Positions 28,689-37,910 of a stretch of 64,000 bases of DNA are shown piece after piece. The translations under genes were made by a program, and so were the position numbers. The notes beneath the pieces were generated by a model. The model saw only the letters and a program-made list of their open reading frames with translations. It was not told the DNA's origin and searched no databases. The stretch's first letter is position 1. Each line of letters opens with the position of its first letter. The stretch is taken from NCBI RefSeq assembly GCF_009846885.1, contig NZ_WUWM01000017.1, positions 1 to 64,000 on the forward strand, read 5' to 3'. The stretch is from Paenibacillus puerhi. Its GTDB lineage: Bacteria; Bacillota; Bacilli; Paenibacillales; NBRC-103111.

Positions 28689-28723
28689 GTCCTCCTCTCA
28701 AATCATCCAACGCTAACCTATGC

Positions 28724-29071
28724 AAAAAACCCCCTTCATCCCAGACGCCGTATAAGCGTCTGCGGGACGAAAGGGGTTGATCTTCCGTGGTACCACCCAG
28801 AATTTGTTAAATGCCTCACAGCAAATAACCTTAAGAGGTAACGAACGTCGCTAGCAAACGTTGCACTTACCTTAGGCACTTTAACGTGTGCCAATCCGAT
28901 TCTCCCTACTAACCACGGCGATTCAAACCGTACTTTTCAGGAAAACAGCTCCGAGGTGAGCTCGTAGACAAGGGATTGTGGCATTGGTTTCAGCAACTCC
29001 GAATGCTCTCTGAACACAAGGGCCCTTAACACTTCGTCCTCTTCATAGCCGTTAACTGTTGAACTTGCTTT
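28724..29071 (-). ncRNA. T-box leader riboswitch, probably leucine-specific
   Basis: The invariant T-box GTGGTACCACGG occurs on the minus strand (28796-28785 and flanks). It is followed by a terminator stem (AACCCCTTTCGTCCC with GGGATGAAGGGGGTT, 28778-28724) and TTTTTT. Stem I begins near 29060 (ATGAAGAGGACG, then AGAGAGC). The likely specifier codon is CTC (28961-28959) in GAGCTCACC, i.e. leucine, as in the B. subtilis ilv-leu operon. Uncharged tRNA-Leu should allow read-through into ilvB. Confidence 0.92.
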
Positions 29072-29077
29072 TTAAGT

Positions 29078-29106
29078 ATTATATGACGAATCGAATCCTA
29101 CGTCAA
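29078..29106 (-). promoter_or_regulatory. sigma-A promoter of the ilv-leu operon
   Basis: TTGACG (29106-29101), 17 bases, TATAAT (29083-29078), placed just before stem I of the T-box leader. Confidence 0.85.
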
Positions 29107-29342
29107 GGGGGAACGAGGGGCTTGTCATGAATTCGCCTGGGCGGCTTGGGCATCCCGAATCCTTCGCTGACCGCTCCTATCCGCGGCCTGTCATGTGTCA
29201 TTTCCGGACGAACCGGGTAAAGCTTACATACGTCTGGAACAAAAAGGAACACTATATTCGGATGGACAAGCCGTCCCGGACCTCCTATTCCTTGACCGCA
29301 CTCAATCTATAACGTATTTCCGCTACACAAGGAGTGATACAG

Positions 29343-30467
29343 ATGCATAAGCTGTTACTCGTCTTATTGGCTTTCCCGCTTCTCATCGTGGGCTCGCCGA
29401 CGAATGCGCCCGATGCCTCAAGAGCTCCGGCGACTGAAGCCATACAAGCGCCCTCTGGGGGCAAGTCGCCGGGCACCGTATCGACCGCCACGGCTGTTCC
29501 AGCCGCATCTATACAAGACGATGCCCTCGGGCCTGCCGAGGCCACCGGCCAGCCCGTGCTAACGTTCTCCGTGCTGAGCGACATTCACGTCGAAGCTTCC
29601 GATAAGGACTCCCAGCGCAAGCTGTCAGCCGCTTTGACCGATCTGCATGCCGTTAATCCGAAGGCCGACGCTCTGATCATTAACGGAGACTTAACGAATG
29701 GCATGCCGGCCGACTACAGCAAGCTGCAGTCGCTGCTCGACAAAGCCCCCTTGCCTGACGACGTATGGTTCACCATAGGCAACCATGAGTTTTATAAAGC
29801 CTGGATGGACGATACTGGGAACTACCGGAAGAGCGCCTTTCCCAACAACGAGACGGATGCGGCTTCCATCGAACGCTTCCTGCAGTTCACGGGAGGGGAC
29901 AAGCTTTACTATGCCAGAACGATTCGTGATCACCGTTTTATTTTCCTTGGTTCGGAGCAGTACAGGCAATCGAACCCTAACAACGGCGAGGATGCCTACT
30001 TGTCCCAGGCCCAGCTCGATTGGCTGAACCGCGAGCTTAAGCAGGCCGCCGGAAGCCAAGCCGCCGATCAGCCCATCTTCGTCTTTCTTCACCAGCCGCT
30101 GCCTTATACGGTAGCAGGCAGTCAATACTACTTGAATACCCGGGCGGTGATTCAACACGAACAATTAAAATCAATCCTAACCCAGTACCCTCAAGTCTTC
30201 TTCTTCTCGGGCCATACCCACTGGGAACTGAAGCTGCCGAACACGCTCGTGCGCGACGGCTTCACGATGATCAACTCCTCGTCTGTCGATGAGCCGCTGA
30301 CCGATCACGGTCCGGAAGGCGAGAAGCCCGCGGGGCCTGACGAAAGCGAGGGGCTCTACGTAGAGGTGTATGACGATCGGGTAGAAATCAAGGGCCGCGA
30401 CTTTCACCGGCAGCGCTGGATACCGGAGGCGCAGTTCGTTATACCGACCGGCCCCCAGAAGCGCTAG
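29343..30467 (+). CDS. secreted calcineurin-like metallophosphoesterase
   Basis: 374 residues. AAGGAG lies 8 bases before this ATG. The signal peptide is about 1-20 (LLLVLLAFPLLIVGSP), followed by an Ala/Thr/Pro-rich linker to about 75. Metallophosphoesterase motifs are in order: VLSDIH, NGDLTNG, IGNHEFY, FLHQPLP and GHTHWEL, which supply the two-metal site. Likely exported and acting on phosphate esters or nucleotides; substrate unknown. A terminator follows directly. Confidence 0.88.
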   Translation: MHKLLLVLLAFPLLIVGSPTNAPDASRAPATEAIQAPSGGKSPGTVSTATAVPAASIQDDALGPAEATGQPVLTFSVLSDIHVEASDKDSQRKLSAALTDLHAVNPKADALIINGDLTNGMPADYSKLQSLLDKAPLPDDVWFTIGNHEFYKAWMDDTGNYRKSAFPNNETDAASIERFLQFTGGDKLYYARTIRDHRFIFLGSEQYRQSNPNNGEDAYLSQAQLDWLNRELKQAAGSQAADQPIFVFLHQPLPYTVAGSQYYLNTRAVIQHEQLKSILTQYPQVFFFSGHTHWELKLPNTLVRDGFTMINSSSVDEPLTDHGPEGEKPAGPDESEGLYVEVYDDRVEIKGRDFHRQRWIPEAQFVIPTGPQKR

Positions 30468-30470
30468 GCC

Positions 30471-30519
30471 AAAAAAGCCCAACCGGGTCACGCACAAGGT
30501 GCGGACAGGTTGGGCTTTG
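30471..30519. terminator. bidirectional intrinsic terminator
   Basis: AAAGCCCAACC and GGTTGGGCTTT pair with a weaker inner CGCAC/GTGCG stem. A run of six A precedes it, giving T6 on the minus strand for the rplT operon. Confidence 0.8.
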
Positions 30520-30535
30520 AAATGCGAACGCCGTA

Positions 30536-30895
30536 CTAGGCGTTTACTTTTTGCTTAGCTGCATCAGCCAGGGAGTTGAACGCGTTGATGTCGTTGACAG
30601 CGAGGTCAGCAAGCATCTTGCGGTTTACTTCCACGCCTGCAAGTCTGAGGCCATGCATCAGCTTGCTGTAGGACAGGCCGTTTTGGCGAGCTGCCGCGTT
30701 GATACGGACGATCCACAATTTGCGGAAGTCGCGTTTCTTTTGACGGCGGTCACGGTATGCATAGAGCAGGGATTTCATTACCTGTTCTTTTGCTGTTTTA
30801 AATAATCTATGCTTCGAGCCAAAGTAACCTTTAGCAAGCTTCAAAATTTTCTTACGACGACGAGTGCGGATAAAGCCGCCCTTTACTCTTGCCAT
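30536..30895 (-). CDS. rplT: 50S ribosomal protein L20
   Basis: 119 residues, full length. [19 protein letters not shown] and the conserved [18 protein letters not shown] leave no doubt. Binds 23S rRNA early in assembly and in Bacillota also represses its own operon by binding the leader. Third gene of infC-rpmI-rplT. Confidence 0.98.
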   Translation of the reverse strand: MARVKGGFIRTRRRKKILKLAKGYFGSKHRLFKTAKEQVMKSLLYAYRDRRQKKRDFRKLWIVRINAAARQNGLSYSKLMHGLRLAGVEVNRKMLADLAVNDINAFNSLADAAKQKVNA

Positions 30896-30954
30896 GACGA
30901 TCTACCTCCAAGAATGTTGTGTAGGAATAACCGAAATCGATCCGGTCTAGAATA

Positions 30955-31158
30955 CTAGCCTTTGATGTTAGCCAGCTGCTGCTTCAGACGATTAACATCG
31001 CCAGGAGCCATAACAGGGTTTGTAGCAAGCACGCGCTTTTGACGGCCGGATTTGCCGGACAGCAGGTGATTTTTGTATGCTTTATACCGTTTTACTTTAC
31101 CGGTACCTGTAATTTTGAAACGGTCTTTCAAGCTGCTGTGTGTTTTCATTTTTGGCAT
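30955..31158 (-). CDS. rpmI: 50S ribosomal protein L35
   Basis: 67 residues with the standard MPKMKTHSSLKDRFK start and KNHLLSGKSGRQKR core. 59 bases before rplT; AAGGAGG precedes its ATG. Confidence 0.98.
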   Translation of the reverse strand: MPKMKTHSSLKDRFKITGTGKVKRYKAYKNHLLSGKSGRQKRVLATNPVMAPGDVNRLKQQLANIKG

Positions 31159-31184
31159 GGGGTGTTCCTCCTTAAAGAATGAAG

Positions 31185-31700
31185 TTATTGCTGTTGTTTG
31201 GGAGCCAGAATCATGATCATGCTCCGGCCTTCCAGCTTCGGTCTCCGCTCAACGACGCACAGCTCTTCGACTTCAGCTGCCATACGCTCCAATTGACGCT
31301 GACCGATCGAGGCATGTGCGATCTCACGGCCGCGGAAGCGGACGGACAACTTCACTTTATCGCCTTCGTTCAGGAACTTCGTCACATTGCGCAGCTTGGT
31401 TTGGAAGTCATGCTCGTCGATCGTAGCGCTAAGACGGATTTCCTTGAGTTCTACGACCTTCTGGTTTTTGCGGGCTTCCTTTTCTTTCTTTTGCGATTCG
31501 TAGCGGAATTTACCATAGTCCATCACGCGGCAAACAGGCGGCTTCGCCGTAGGAGCGACGTTCACCAAGTCCAAATTCATATCCTGCGCGAGCTGCAGCG
31601 CTTCGCGAATCGGCTTGATGCCCAGCTGCTCTCCATCTGCTCCAATCAAACGAACTTCCTTCACCCGAATCTCATCATTAATCATGTGCTCTGTACTGAT
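31185..31700 (-). CDS. infC: translation initiation factor IF-3
   Basis: 171 residues if read from an ATC at 31700, 166 from the ATG at 31685. GGAGGTGG lies 9 bases before the ATC, whereas the ATG has no good site. infC genes are known for rare AUU-type starts used for autoregulation. The extension adds ISTEH, which aligns with the ISKD-like starts of Bacillus IF-3. The core (VAPTAKPPVCRVMDYGKFRYE, KEIRLSATIDEHD, VKLSVRFRGREIAH) is intact. Confidence 0.95.
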   Translation of the reverse strand: MSTEHMINDEIRVKEVRLIGADGEQLGIKPIREALQLAQDMNLDLVNVAPTAKPPVCRVMDYGKFRYESQKKEKEARKNQKVVELKEIRLSATIDEHDFQTKLRNVTKFLNEGDKVKLSVRFRGREIAHASIGQRQLERMAAEVEELCVVERRPKLEGRSMIMILAPKQQQ

Positions 31701-31972
31701 AACCTGCCACCTCCAAAGGTATGGTGTCTCCTCTAGGGAGACATGCCGTTATTGTCAAGGTGGATCGGCAGCGAACGCTACAGCCTAAGCTTCCCGATCC
31801 ACAAAAAAGACGTAGGCGCTAGCGCCCACGTCGGTTTAGGTTCAAGTGACGAATGATCCAAAGGCACCCGTCGGCAAACCGGGGGTATCCCTCATTCCGT
31901 GTCATTCACTCTCAATCATAACCAGCCAACCTCAGTCGGGCAGGTGAGAAGCGGGCGCTTCTTCTTATGCAC
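31701..31972 (-). ncRNA. infC operon leader (L20-type) with attenuator
   Basis: The leader runs from a predicted start near 31972 to infC. It contains an intrinsic terminator at 31803-31834 and several possible alternative pairings upstream of it (for example GGTGCC and GGGGGTATCCC around 31866-31900). In Bacillus this leader binds L20, which promotes termination. Assigned by position and terminator, not by a checked covariance match. Confidence 0.7.
31803..31834 (-). terminator. attenuator of the infC-rpmI-rplT leader
   Basis: GACGTGGGCGCTAGCGCCTA then CGTC on the minus strand forms a near-perfect 11-bp hairpin, followed by TTTTTTG. Confidence 0.85.
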
Positions 31973-31978
31973 CAAATC

Positions 31979-32008
31979 AATATAGCATAGGCGCATGTGC
32001 AAAGTCAA
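31979..32008 (-). promoter_or_regulatory. promoter of the infC operon
   Basis: TTGACT (32008-32003), 18 bases, TATATT (31984-31979). Confidence 0.7.
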
Positions 32009-32035
32009 CTGTTATTCGATTGTCCAAGCTGGGCT

Positions 32036-33271
32036 CTACCCGGCCTGCTTGCTCTGTACTTCCTCCAGACGGATGACGCGGGTATGCTCCGTGTGGCTCC
32101 ACTGCTTGTTGTTCTGAGTGAAGAAGGCATAGAACGTGATCGGCCACCAGGACAGCATATAGATCGGGAACGTGATCAAATATTTGTAGGTTTTCAGCGG
32201 TGCCTTCTCCAGTACAAGCGCTACGACAAATTGGCCGTAGGACAGAATGGAGTAGGCAGCGAAGAGCGCCGGCGCCATCTGAAACAGAGACGGAAAGTTC
32301 TCCACCGTAGGAATGCTCATGTTGATCCACAGGATGACGGTAAGGATCGACGATACGAACACGATATACACGTTCAGCGCATAGACAGCCGTATCGATCT
32401 TCGTCCAGCTGCGGTCGCGAATGCCTGCCCACAGCAGCGGGAAGAAATAACGGCGGCATACGTCAAAGTGTCCTTGCATCCAGCGCAGGCGCTGGCGGGC
32501 CGACGCCTTGAACGTCAATGGCTTTTCGTCGTATACCTTCGCTTCGTAGTTGAACGTAGGACTAATCCCGCGCGCCACGCAGCGCATCGTAAACTCCAAG
32601 TCCTCGACGAGGCTTGTTGCGCCCCAGCCCATTTCCTTGATCAGCTTCGTGTCGAAGCACATGCCCGTACCGCCCAGGTAGTTGGCTAGTCCTAGATTGG
32701 TGCGCGGAAGCTGCCACAGACGGTTGCAATACCAGTAGGTTACCGCATAAGCGGCGGTAATCCAGGAGTCATGCGGGTTCTTCGTATCCAGGTAAGCCTG
32801 GATCACTCGGGAGCCGTTGCACAGATCGTTGTTCATATGCGTCAAATAATCCGGGTTAACCAGGTTATCGGCGTCGAACATGACGATCGCGTCGTACTCG
32901 CGCGGCATCTTCCAAAGCTCCTTCAGCATCCATTCGATGGCATAGCCTTTGCCGCGCAGCTTCGGATTGCTCCGCTCGCAAGCGGTAGCGCCCATCTCGC
33001 GAACGATCTGCGCCGTACGGTCGGTACAATTATCGCAAATAACGAATACGTCGTATAATTCTTTCGGATAGTCAAGGTTTTTGAGATTCTCGATAAGCGC
33101 CCCGACGACCTGCTCTTCGTTATGCGCCGCTATGAGCACGGCAAACGATTTTTGCGGCGCATGGCTCACTTTGTTCTTGCGTCGATACCAACCGAAAAAC
33201 GTCAGGATCAACTGATAGCCTCCGGTTACGGCCAGCAAGATCTGGAGACCAAGCAGGATACTGTCCAACAT
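32036..33271 (-). CDS. membrane glycosyltransferase, family GT2
   Basis: 411 residues. One N-terminal membrane helix (about 3-24) precedes the GT-A domain: VLIAAHNEEQVV, the metal-binding MFDADNLV, the acceptor ED in SLVEDLEFTMR and the QRLRWMQGH (Q/RxxRW) motif of processive synthases. Three or so helices follow from about 295. Layout resembles poly-N-acetylglucosamine or hyaluronan-type synthases. Likely makes or extends a surface polysaccharide or glycolipid; product unknown. Confidence 0.85.
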   Translation of the reverse strand: MLDSILLGLQILLAVTGGYQLILTFFGWYRRKNKVSHAPQKSFAVLIAAHNEEQVVGALIENLKNLDYPKELYDVFVICDNCTDRTAQIVREMGATACERSNPKLRGKGYAIEWMLKELWKMPREYDAIVMFDADNLVNPDYLTHMNNDLCNGSRVIQAYLDTKNPHDSWITAAYAVTYWYCNRLWQLPRTNLGLANYLGGTGMCFDTKLIKEMGWGATSLVEDLEFTMRCVARGISPTFNYEAKVYDEKPLTFKASARQRLRWMQGHFDVCRRYFFPLLWAGIRDRSWTKIDTAVYALNVYIVFVSSILTVILWINMSIPTVENFPSLFQMAPALFAAYSILSYGQFVVALVLEKAPLKTYKYLITFPIYMLSWWPITFYAFFTQNNKQWSHTEHTRVIRLEEVQSKQAG

Positions 33272-33597
33272 GAAACATCCCCCTTTTTTTTGTATGTACC
33301 CCTTATTGTCTTTGTCATTCTCTAGTCATCCGTGTTTCCATACGGATTCGATGGTGCAGCTTGGAATGCGTGGGTCGCCGAATATGATTTTCCTCTCTTT
33401 ACCGCGATTTGTCAAAACCTCAAAGCCGCTTGTTTAAGTCAGTTCTCTGTCATTTCGCGGTAAAAGGCCTGCAATTCCCCGCATGTTCTTCGCCTTCCAT
33501 CTTTTTACGTCTTATTTTCATCGTTTTTCAAACTTTTTATAAGCCTGATCTGGAAAATGTTTTCTCCAAACGCTTCGTTTGAAGAACGTGCGTTAGT
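33272..33597. other. intergenic region with an inverted repeat
   Basis: No gene seen. TTTACCGCGA (33398-33407) and TCGCGGTAAA (33455-33464) are perfect complements 47 bases apart. This could be a paired operator or an RNA stem. A CCCCCTTTTTTTT tract precedes the GT2 gene. Confidence 0.4.
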
Positions 33598-34764
33598 TCA
33601 GGATGACTTGCTTCCCCGCTCATGGACAGAAGAAAGTCCGGCCGCTTCTGTAAAGCTGGCGTACAAGCGCGAGAAAATAGAGTCCCAGGATTGCCGCCGG
33701 CTGTAGCTGAGCGCTTCCCGGGCCAGCTCCGCGGACAACGCGCGATCCGCGTACATTCGACAGACCGCTTCGACAAAATCGGCTATATTGCCCGGTTCGC
33801 ACAACCATCCGGTCCGCCCATGCCCGATCGTATCCGCTACGCCTCCGGCCGCGGCACCGATGACCGGCGTCCCCGAGGCCATCGCTTCGAGCACAACGTT
33901 GCCGAACGTTTCCGTCGTGGACGGGAACAGGAAAACATCGGCGGCTGCGTACAGCTCGCCCAGCGCTTCTCCCTGCTCGAAGCCGGTGAATGTAATGTCG
34001 GCCTCACCTCCATACCGCTCTGTCAACGGCTTATATAAGGGGCCATCTCCGGCCACGATCAGATGGGATCCGGCCCGGACGGCAGCCGGCAGCTGCTCGA
34101 ATGTGCGCATCAAAACGTCCACGCTTTTCTCCGGCGCAAGACGGCCCACGTATAACAAGACGAATTTGCCGGGAGAAATGTTGCGGGAAGCCAGTATCCG
34201 GTCACGATCGGCAGTCGGGCGGAACTTTTCCGGCTCGACTCCCCTGGGCCAAATTTCCAGCCGCTTAAGTCCCTGCTCATGCAAATGCTGCCGGCAGGAT
34301 TCTGACGGCACGTAAATTCGGCGGCAATCCTGGTGAAACCACATCATGTATTTCCACAATATAGGCTCCATCCATTGCAGCTTATAATAGGCAAGATAAC
34401 GATCGAAATGAGTATGATACGATGCGACTACAGGCACCTGATGACGCTTCGCGTAGTTCAGGCCTACCAGACCGAGATTGAAAGGCGTAGCCAAATGAAT
34501 CAGATCGGGAGCGAAAGCCCGAAGCGTCTTGCGAAGGTTGACAGGGTTCGGAATCGCCATCCGGCATTCCGGATACAGAAGGAAGGGAATGCTGTAGAAG
34601 CGCTCCACCATTCGTTGATCCGATCGGACTGCCGATTGGCTGCCCGGCGCGAACACCATGCACTCCGCTCCTCTCGACTCCAGATAAGTCACCCAGCGGC
34701 CAAGCGTCTTGGCCACACCGTTGACGTCCGGTACGTAGGTATCGGTAAACAGGGCTACTCTCAT
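33598..34764 (-). CDS. glycosyltransferase family GT4
   Basis: 388 residues starting MRVALFTDTYVPDVNGVAK, with GGAGGAGG 8 bases upstream (an ATG 10 codons earlier is less likely). GT-B fold: N-terminal acceptor domain with HLATPFNLGLVGL, and C-terminal donor site LLYVGRLAPEKSVDVL and PSTTETFGNVVLEAMASGTPVIG with the EX7E motif. The first block is typical of enzymes that glycosylate diacylglycerol or phosphatidylinositol. Membrane glycolipid or cell-wall work is likely, in line with the neighbouring PAP2 and UgtP-like genes. Confidence 0.88.
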   Translation of the reverse strand: MRVALFTDTYVPDVNGVAKTLGRWVTYLESRGAECMVFAPGSQSAVRSDQRMVERFYSIPFLLYPECRMAIPNPVNLRKTLRAFAPDLIHLATPFNLGLVGLNYAKRHQVPVVASYHTHFDRYLAYYKLQWMEPILWKYMMWFHQDCRRIYVPSESCRQHLHEQGLKRLEIWPRGVEPEKFRPTADRDRILASRNISPGKFVLLYVGRLAPEKSVDVLMRTFEQLPAAVRAGSHLIVAGDGPLYKPLTERYGGEADITFTGFEQGEALGELYAAADVFLFPSTTETFGNVVLEAMASGTPVIGAAAGGVADTIGHGRTGWLCEPGNIADFVEAVCRMYADRALSAELAREALSYSRRQSWDSIFSRLYASFTEAAGLSSVHERGSKSS

Positions 34765-35151
34765 GAATAACCTCCTCCAGGTTTTGTGAAACACTTGGGC
34801 AGCGAGGAGCGTGGAACAAAGGACAATTGGACGCGAAAGTTTTTTCGTAGGGAAGCGGCAGCCGGTGCGGTAAAATCTGAATGCTCTGGCTCCAGTCCGG
34901 TGAGTCGGAATGCGGAATAGCAGGGCATGTTGAAGGGTTCATTCTATAGCGGGGCGTCTAATATATATAAGTAGAGTATCATTAGTCTGGATCGGGGAGG
35001 GGATGGAGATGCCTTCACCTGACATGATAACGTGCAACTGTTAACGGGGTGTCAAAGCCTTATTCATTTTTTGTACAGTTTTCGTTGATACTCCATTAAC
35101 AATCCGTAGCTACAATAGACATATAGATTCCACTGCGAGGAGGCGCTAATT
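34765..35151. other. divergent intergenic region
   Basis: It separates the GT4 gene from the divergent PAP2 gene and should hold both promoters. A TACAATAGACATAT segment near 35111 may be a -10 for the PAP2 gene, but its -35 is not clear. No gene seen. Confidence 0.4.
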
Positions 35152-35679
35152 ATGGGCCGTGTCGTCACTTGGCTGCAGCGTCATGAAAACCGGATGTTCT
35201 GCTTCGTCAACCAGCGTATCCAGCATGGCGTGCTGGATCGATTTTTCGGTCTCATTACTCATCTGGGCGGGGCAACCGCTACGATCGCCACCGCGCTTTG
35301 CCTGGCTCTGCTAGCTTCCGGAGAATGGAAAACAGCTGGCATCCAGTCCTGCGCCGCGCTAGCCGTCAGCCACATACCTGTCGCTATTATTAAGAAGAAA
35401 TATCCCCGGCTCCGCCCTTATCTGGTGCTGCCGGACACGTATACGTATAAGAACCCGCTTACGGATCACTCCTTCCCGTCCGGCCATACGACAGCCATCT
35501 TCTCTGTGCTGGTACCGCTGATGTATATATCGGGCCTCGCCTTCGCGGTGCTGCTGCCGGTAGCTATCCTGGTCGGCGTGTCCCGCATCTATCTGGGCCT
35601 GCATTATCCTTCGGACTGTTTGGCCGGCTGCCTGATCGGGACGGTTACCGCCGCTTCGGCCGTTGCCGTAATCGGCTAG
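35152..35679 (+). CDS. PAP2-family membrane phosphatase
   Basis: 175 residues with about five membrane helices. The three phosphatase motifs are present: KKKYPRLRP, SFPSGHTT and SRIYLGLHYPSD. GAGG precedes the ATG. It probably dephosphorylates a lipid phosphate such as undecaprenyl pyrophosphate or phosphatidic acid. The next gene, 34 bases on, makes glycolipids, so a lipid substrate is plausible. Confidence 0.9.
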   Translation: MGRVVTWLQRHENRMFCFVNQRIQHGVLDRFFGLITHLGGATATIATALCLALLASGEWKTAGIQSCAALAVSHIPVAIIKKKYPRLRPYLVLPDTYTYKNPLTDHSFPSGHTTAIFSVLVPLMYISGLAFAVLLPVAILVGVSRIYLGLHYPSDCLAGCLIGTVTAASAVAVIG

Positions 35680-35713
35680 CGATTTCATTCCTAGCAAGCA
35701 GGGGGAATTCTGA

Positions 35714-36895
35714 ATGCGAAAAAAAAGGATTTTGCTGCTCTCCGAAGGCTTCGGCGCCGGGCATACCCAAGCCGCGCACGCGTTATCCGACAGCCTGCGC
35801 AAGCTGTCGCCGCATCTGCAGACACGCGTGCTCGAGCTCGGCAGATTTCTTCACCCTACCTTGGCCCCGCTCGTATTCACCGCTTACCGCAAGACCGTTT
35901 CTTCGCAGCCGCGCCTCTACGGGATGGTTTATCGCGCCCAATACAAGAAATCGCTGAACCGCGTCACCCAGCTAGCGCTTCACCGGATCTGCTACGCTCA
36001 GACGGCGCTGGTCATCCGCCAGCTTCGACCTGACTTGATCGTGTGTACGCATCCCTTTCCCAGCGCGGTCGTATCCAGGCTGAAGCGGATCGGTCTGAAC
36101 GTGCCGCTGTGTACGGTCATCACCGATTACGACGCCCACGGAGCTTGGGTCAGTCGCGAGGTAAACGCCTATCTCGTCTCTACGCCCGACGTCAGGGGCA
36201 AGCTGCTGGAGCGTGGAGTCGCCCCCGATCGAGTCAAGGTGACGGGCATACCGGTCCATCCCAACTTCTGGGAGCCGCATAATCGCGAAGAGCTGAGGGC
36301 TAGCTTCGGCCTTCAGGACATGCCTACGGTGCTCGTTATGGGGGGCGGTTGGGGACTGCTTAAGGAAAGCTCATTTCTGGAGAGGCTGGTCGGATGGAGC
36401 GATAAGCTGCAGCTTATCTTCTGTCTGGGGAATAACGAAAAAGCTAAGGCCGCGCTGATGGGGGATAACAAATTCCGGCATCCGAACGTGCGTCTGCTCG
36501 GATTCACCAAGGAGATCGATAAGTGGATGGAGGTATCCGATCTGCTGATTACGAAACCGGGCGGTATGACTTGCACGGAGGCGCTGACCAAGGGCATCCC
36601 CATGCTGTTCTACGAGGCCATACCGGGACAGGAGGAAGAAAACCTGCAGTATTTTCAGCAGCAGGGGCTGGGAGAAGCGATTCGTTCTCCCGAGACGGTC
36701 GACCGCTGCTTCTCGCAGCTGCTTGAGCGTTACCCCCATACACAGGGGCGAAGCCGGCAGCCTGCCGGAGCGCCGGGCGCATACGACCCGGCCCATTGCT
36801 CGCGTGCCATCCTCTCGCTGCTGGCCTCCCAGACTCGTGGCCAAGAAAGCACGACGTTGTCGCCGGAGGCGAAGGAGCCCGTCCTGCACGCGTAG
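35714..36895 (+). CDS. UgtP/MGDG synthase-like diacylglycerol glycosyltransferase
   Basis: 393 residues, GT28 fold. The N-terminal MGDG-synthase domain starts ILLLSEGFGAGHTQAAHAL; VCTHPFPSAVVSRL and VITDYDAHGAWV follow. The C-terminal donor domain has VMGGGWGLLKE and DLLITKPGGMTCTEALTKGIPM. It should transfer sugar from UDP-glucose (or a related donor) to diacylglycerol. The last ~50 residues are low-complexity. Forms a likely operon with the PAP2 gene; terminated by a long hairpin. Confidence 0.88.
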   Translation: MRKKRILLLSEGFGAGHTQAAHALSDSLRKLSPHLQTRVLELGRFLHPTLAPLVFTAYRKTVSSQPRLYGMVYRAQYKKSLNRVTQLALHRICYAQTALVIRQLRPDLIVCTHPFPSAVVSRLKRIGLNVPLCTVITDYDAHGAWVSREVNAYLVSTPDVRGKLLERGVAPDRVKVTGIPVHPNFWEPHNREELRASFGLQDMPTVLVMGGGWGLLKESSFLERLVGWSDKLQLIFCLGNNEKAKAALMGDNKFRHPNVRLLGFTKEIDKWMEVSDLLITKPGGMTCTEALTKGIPMLFYEAIPGQEEENLQYFQQQGLGEAIRSPETVDRCFSQLLERYPHTQGRSRQPAGAPGAYDPAHCSRAILSLLASQTRGQESTTLSPEAKEPVLHA

Positions 36896-36926
36896 CTTCC
36901 TCCCTGCCCTGCTACCCGGTCGGTCC

Positions 36927-36981
36927 AAACAAATAGCGTCCTTGCGAAAGCTCCGGGCTCACGCAAGGACGCTATTTGTTT
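36927..36981. terminator. bidirectional intrinsic terminator, 20-bp stem
   Basis: AAACAAATAGCGTCCTTGCG and its exact complement at 36962-36981 around a 15-base loop. It lies between the convergent glycosyltransferase and trmB. Confidence 0.85.
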
Positions 36982-36992
36982 GATGTACAGGA

Positions 36993-37724
36993 TCATTCTG
37001 AAGCCGGGCTTGCCGCCGAAGCCTCCAGATCCGACAAGCTTCGGATATGCGCTTGCAGCGCCTTCTCGCCGATAACGGCCTCCAGGCGGTGAATCGGCAT
37101 GCCCTGTTGGGAAAACTTCGTTTCATACTCGGTCATGACCAGATCGGTTCGCGGTCCTTCCGCATGCAGGTCTAGCGAGATGTTGCGAAGCCTGATCCCC
37201 AGATCGGCGAATGAATTCAGCGAAAACTCGAACAGGCTGTGGGAGTCCGTTTTGAAATGAATCTCCCCCCACTCGCCCAGTACGGACTGATATTTACGTA
37301 TGAAGGCGGCATGCGTCAGCCGGCGGCGGGCATGCTTTTTTTTCGGCCACGGGTCGCTGAAGTTCAAATAAATGCGGTCGAGCTCATCCGGCTCGAAAAT
37401 ATCCTCCAGCTGCTCGATATTAAAACGGACCAGACGTAGATTAGACAGATCGCCGCCATACGTCAAACGGGAATCGCGGGCCTTCTCGCTGCCGCGGCGG
37501 ATAAGCTCGTCGTACATATCGATCCCTATGTAGTTTATCCCGGGATTCAGCGCGCTAAGCTCGCTGATAAACTTTCCTTTGCCCATGCCTAGCTCGACAT
37601 GGATCGGGCGGTCGTTGCCGAACGCCTCGCGCCAACGTCCCTTAAACGTCTGAGGCTCCAGTACCACCAGCTCCGGCTGCGCCTCCAGCGCTTCTTTAAT
37701 TCCTTTACGTCCTCTTAAACGCAT
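36993..37724 (-). CDS. trmB: tRNA (guanine-N7-)-methyltransferase
   Basis: 243 residues. SAM-binding motif VELGMGKGKFISELS, then NYIGIDMYDELI, and the RNA-binding FSDPWPKKKHARRRLTH signature typical of TrmB. It makes m7G46 in the tRNA variable loop. The C-terminus (after about 215) is slightly longer than usual. Single gene. Confidence 0.95.
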   Translation of the reverse strand: MRLRGRKGIKEALEAQPELVVLEPQTFKGRWREAFGNDRPIHVELGMGKGKFISELSALNPGINYIGIDMYDELIRRGSEKARDSRLTYGGDLSNLRLVRFNIEQLEDIFEPDELDRIYLNFSDPWPKKKHARRRLTHAAFIRKYQSVLGEWGEIHFKTDSHSLFEFSLNSFADLGIRLRNISLDLHAEGPRTDLVMTEYETKFSQQGMPIHRLEAVIGEKALQAHIRSLSDLEASAASPASE

Positions 37725-37821
37725 GCTTTGCTTTCCTCCAACCGCTTAATTGCCGGTTCACGATGTATGCGAACGAGCGTTTTTCCTGTGTCGATTATAC
37801 TCCGAAACTCCGGCAAAAGAA

Positions 37822-37867
37822 AAGACCGGCCTATCGTCCATCCCTTGCGGGCGACAAACCGGTCTTC
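37822..37867 (-). terminator. intrinsic terminator of the WGxxGxxG gene
   Basis: AAGACCGG and CCGGTCTT pair around a 29-base loop, with TTTTCTTTTG following on the minus strand. Confidence 0.75.
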
Positions 37868-37910
37868 CCTATCGGGGGGAGAGTTAGTCTCGCCCGCCCC
37901 CCAAGGGTCA

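Noticed and set aside
29127..29312. A 61-codon plus-strand frame upstream of the metallophosphoesterase
   Set aside because: No ribosome site or recognisable product; it is likely leader DNA.
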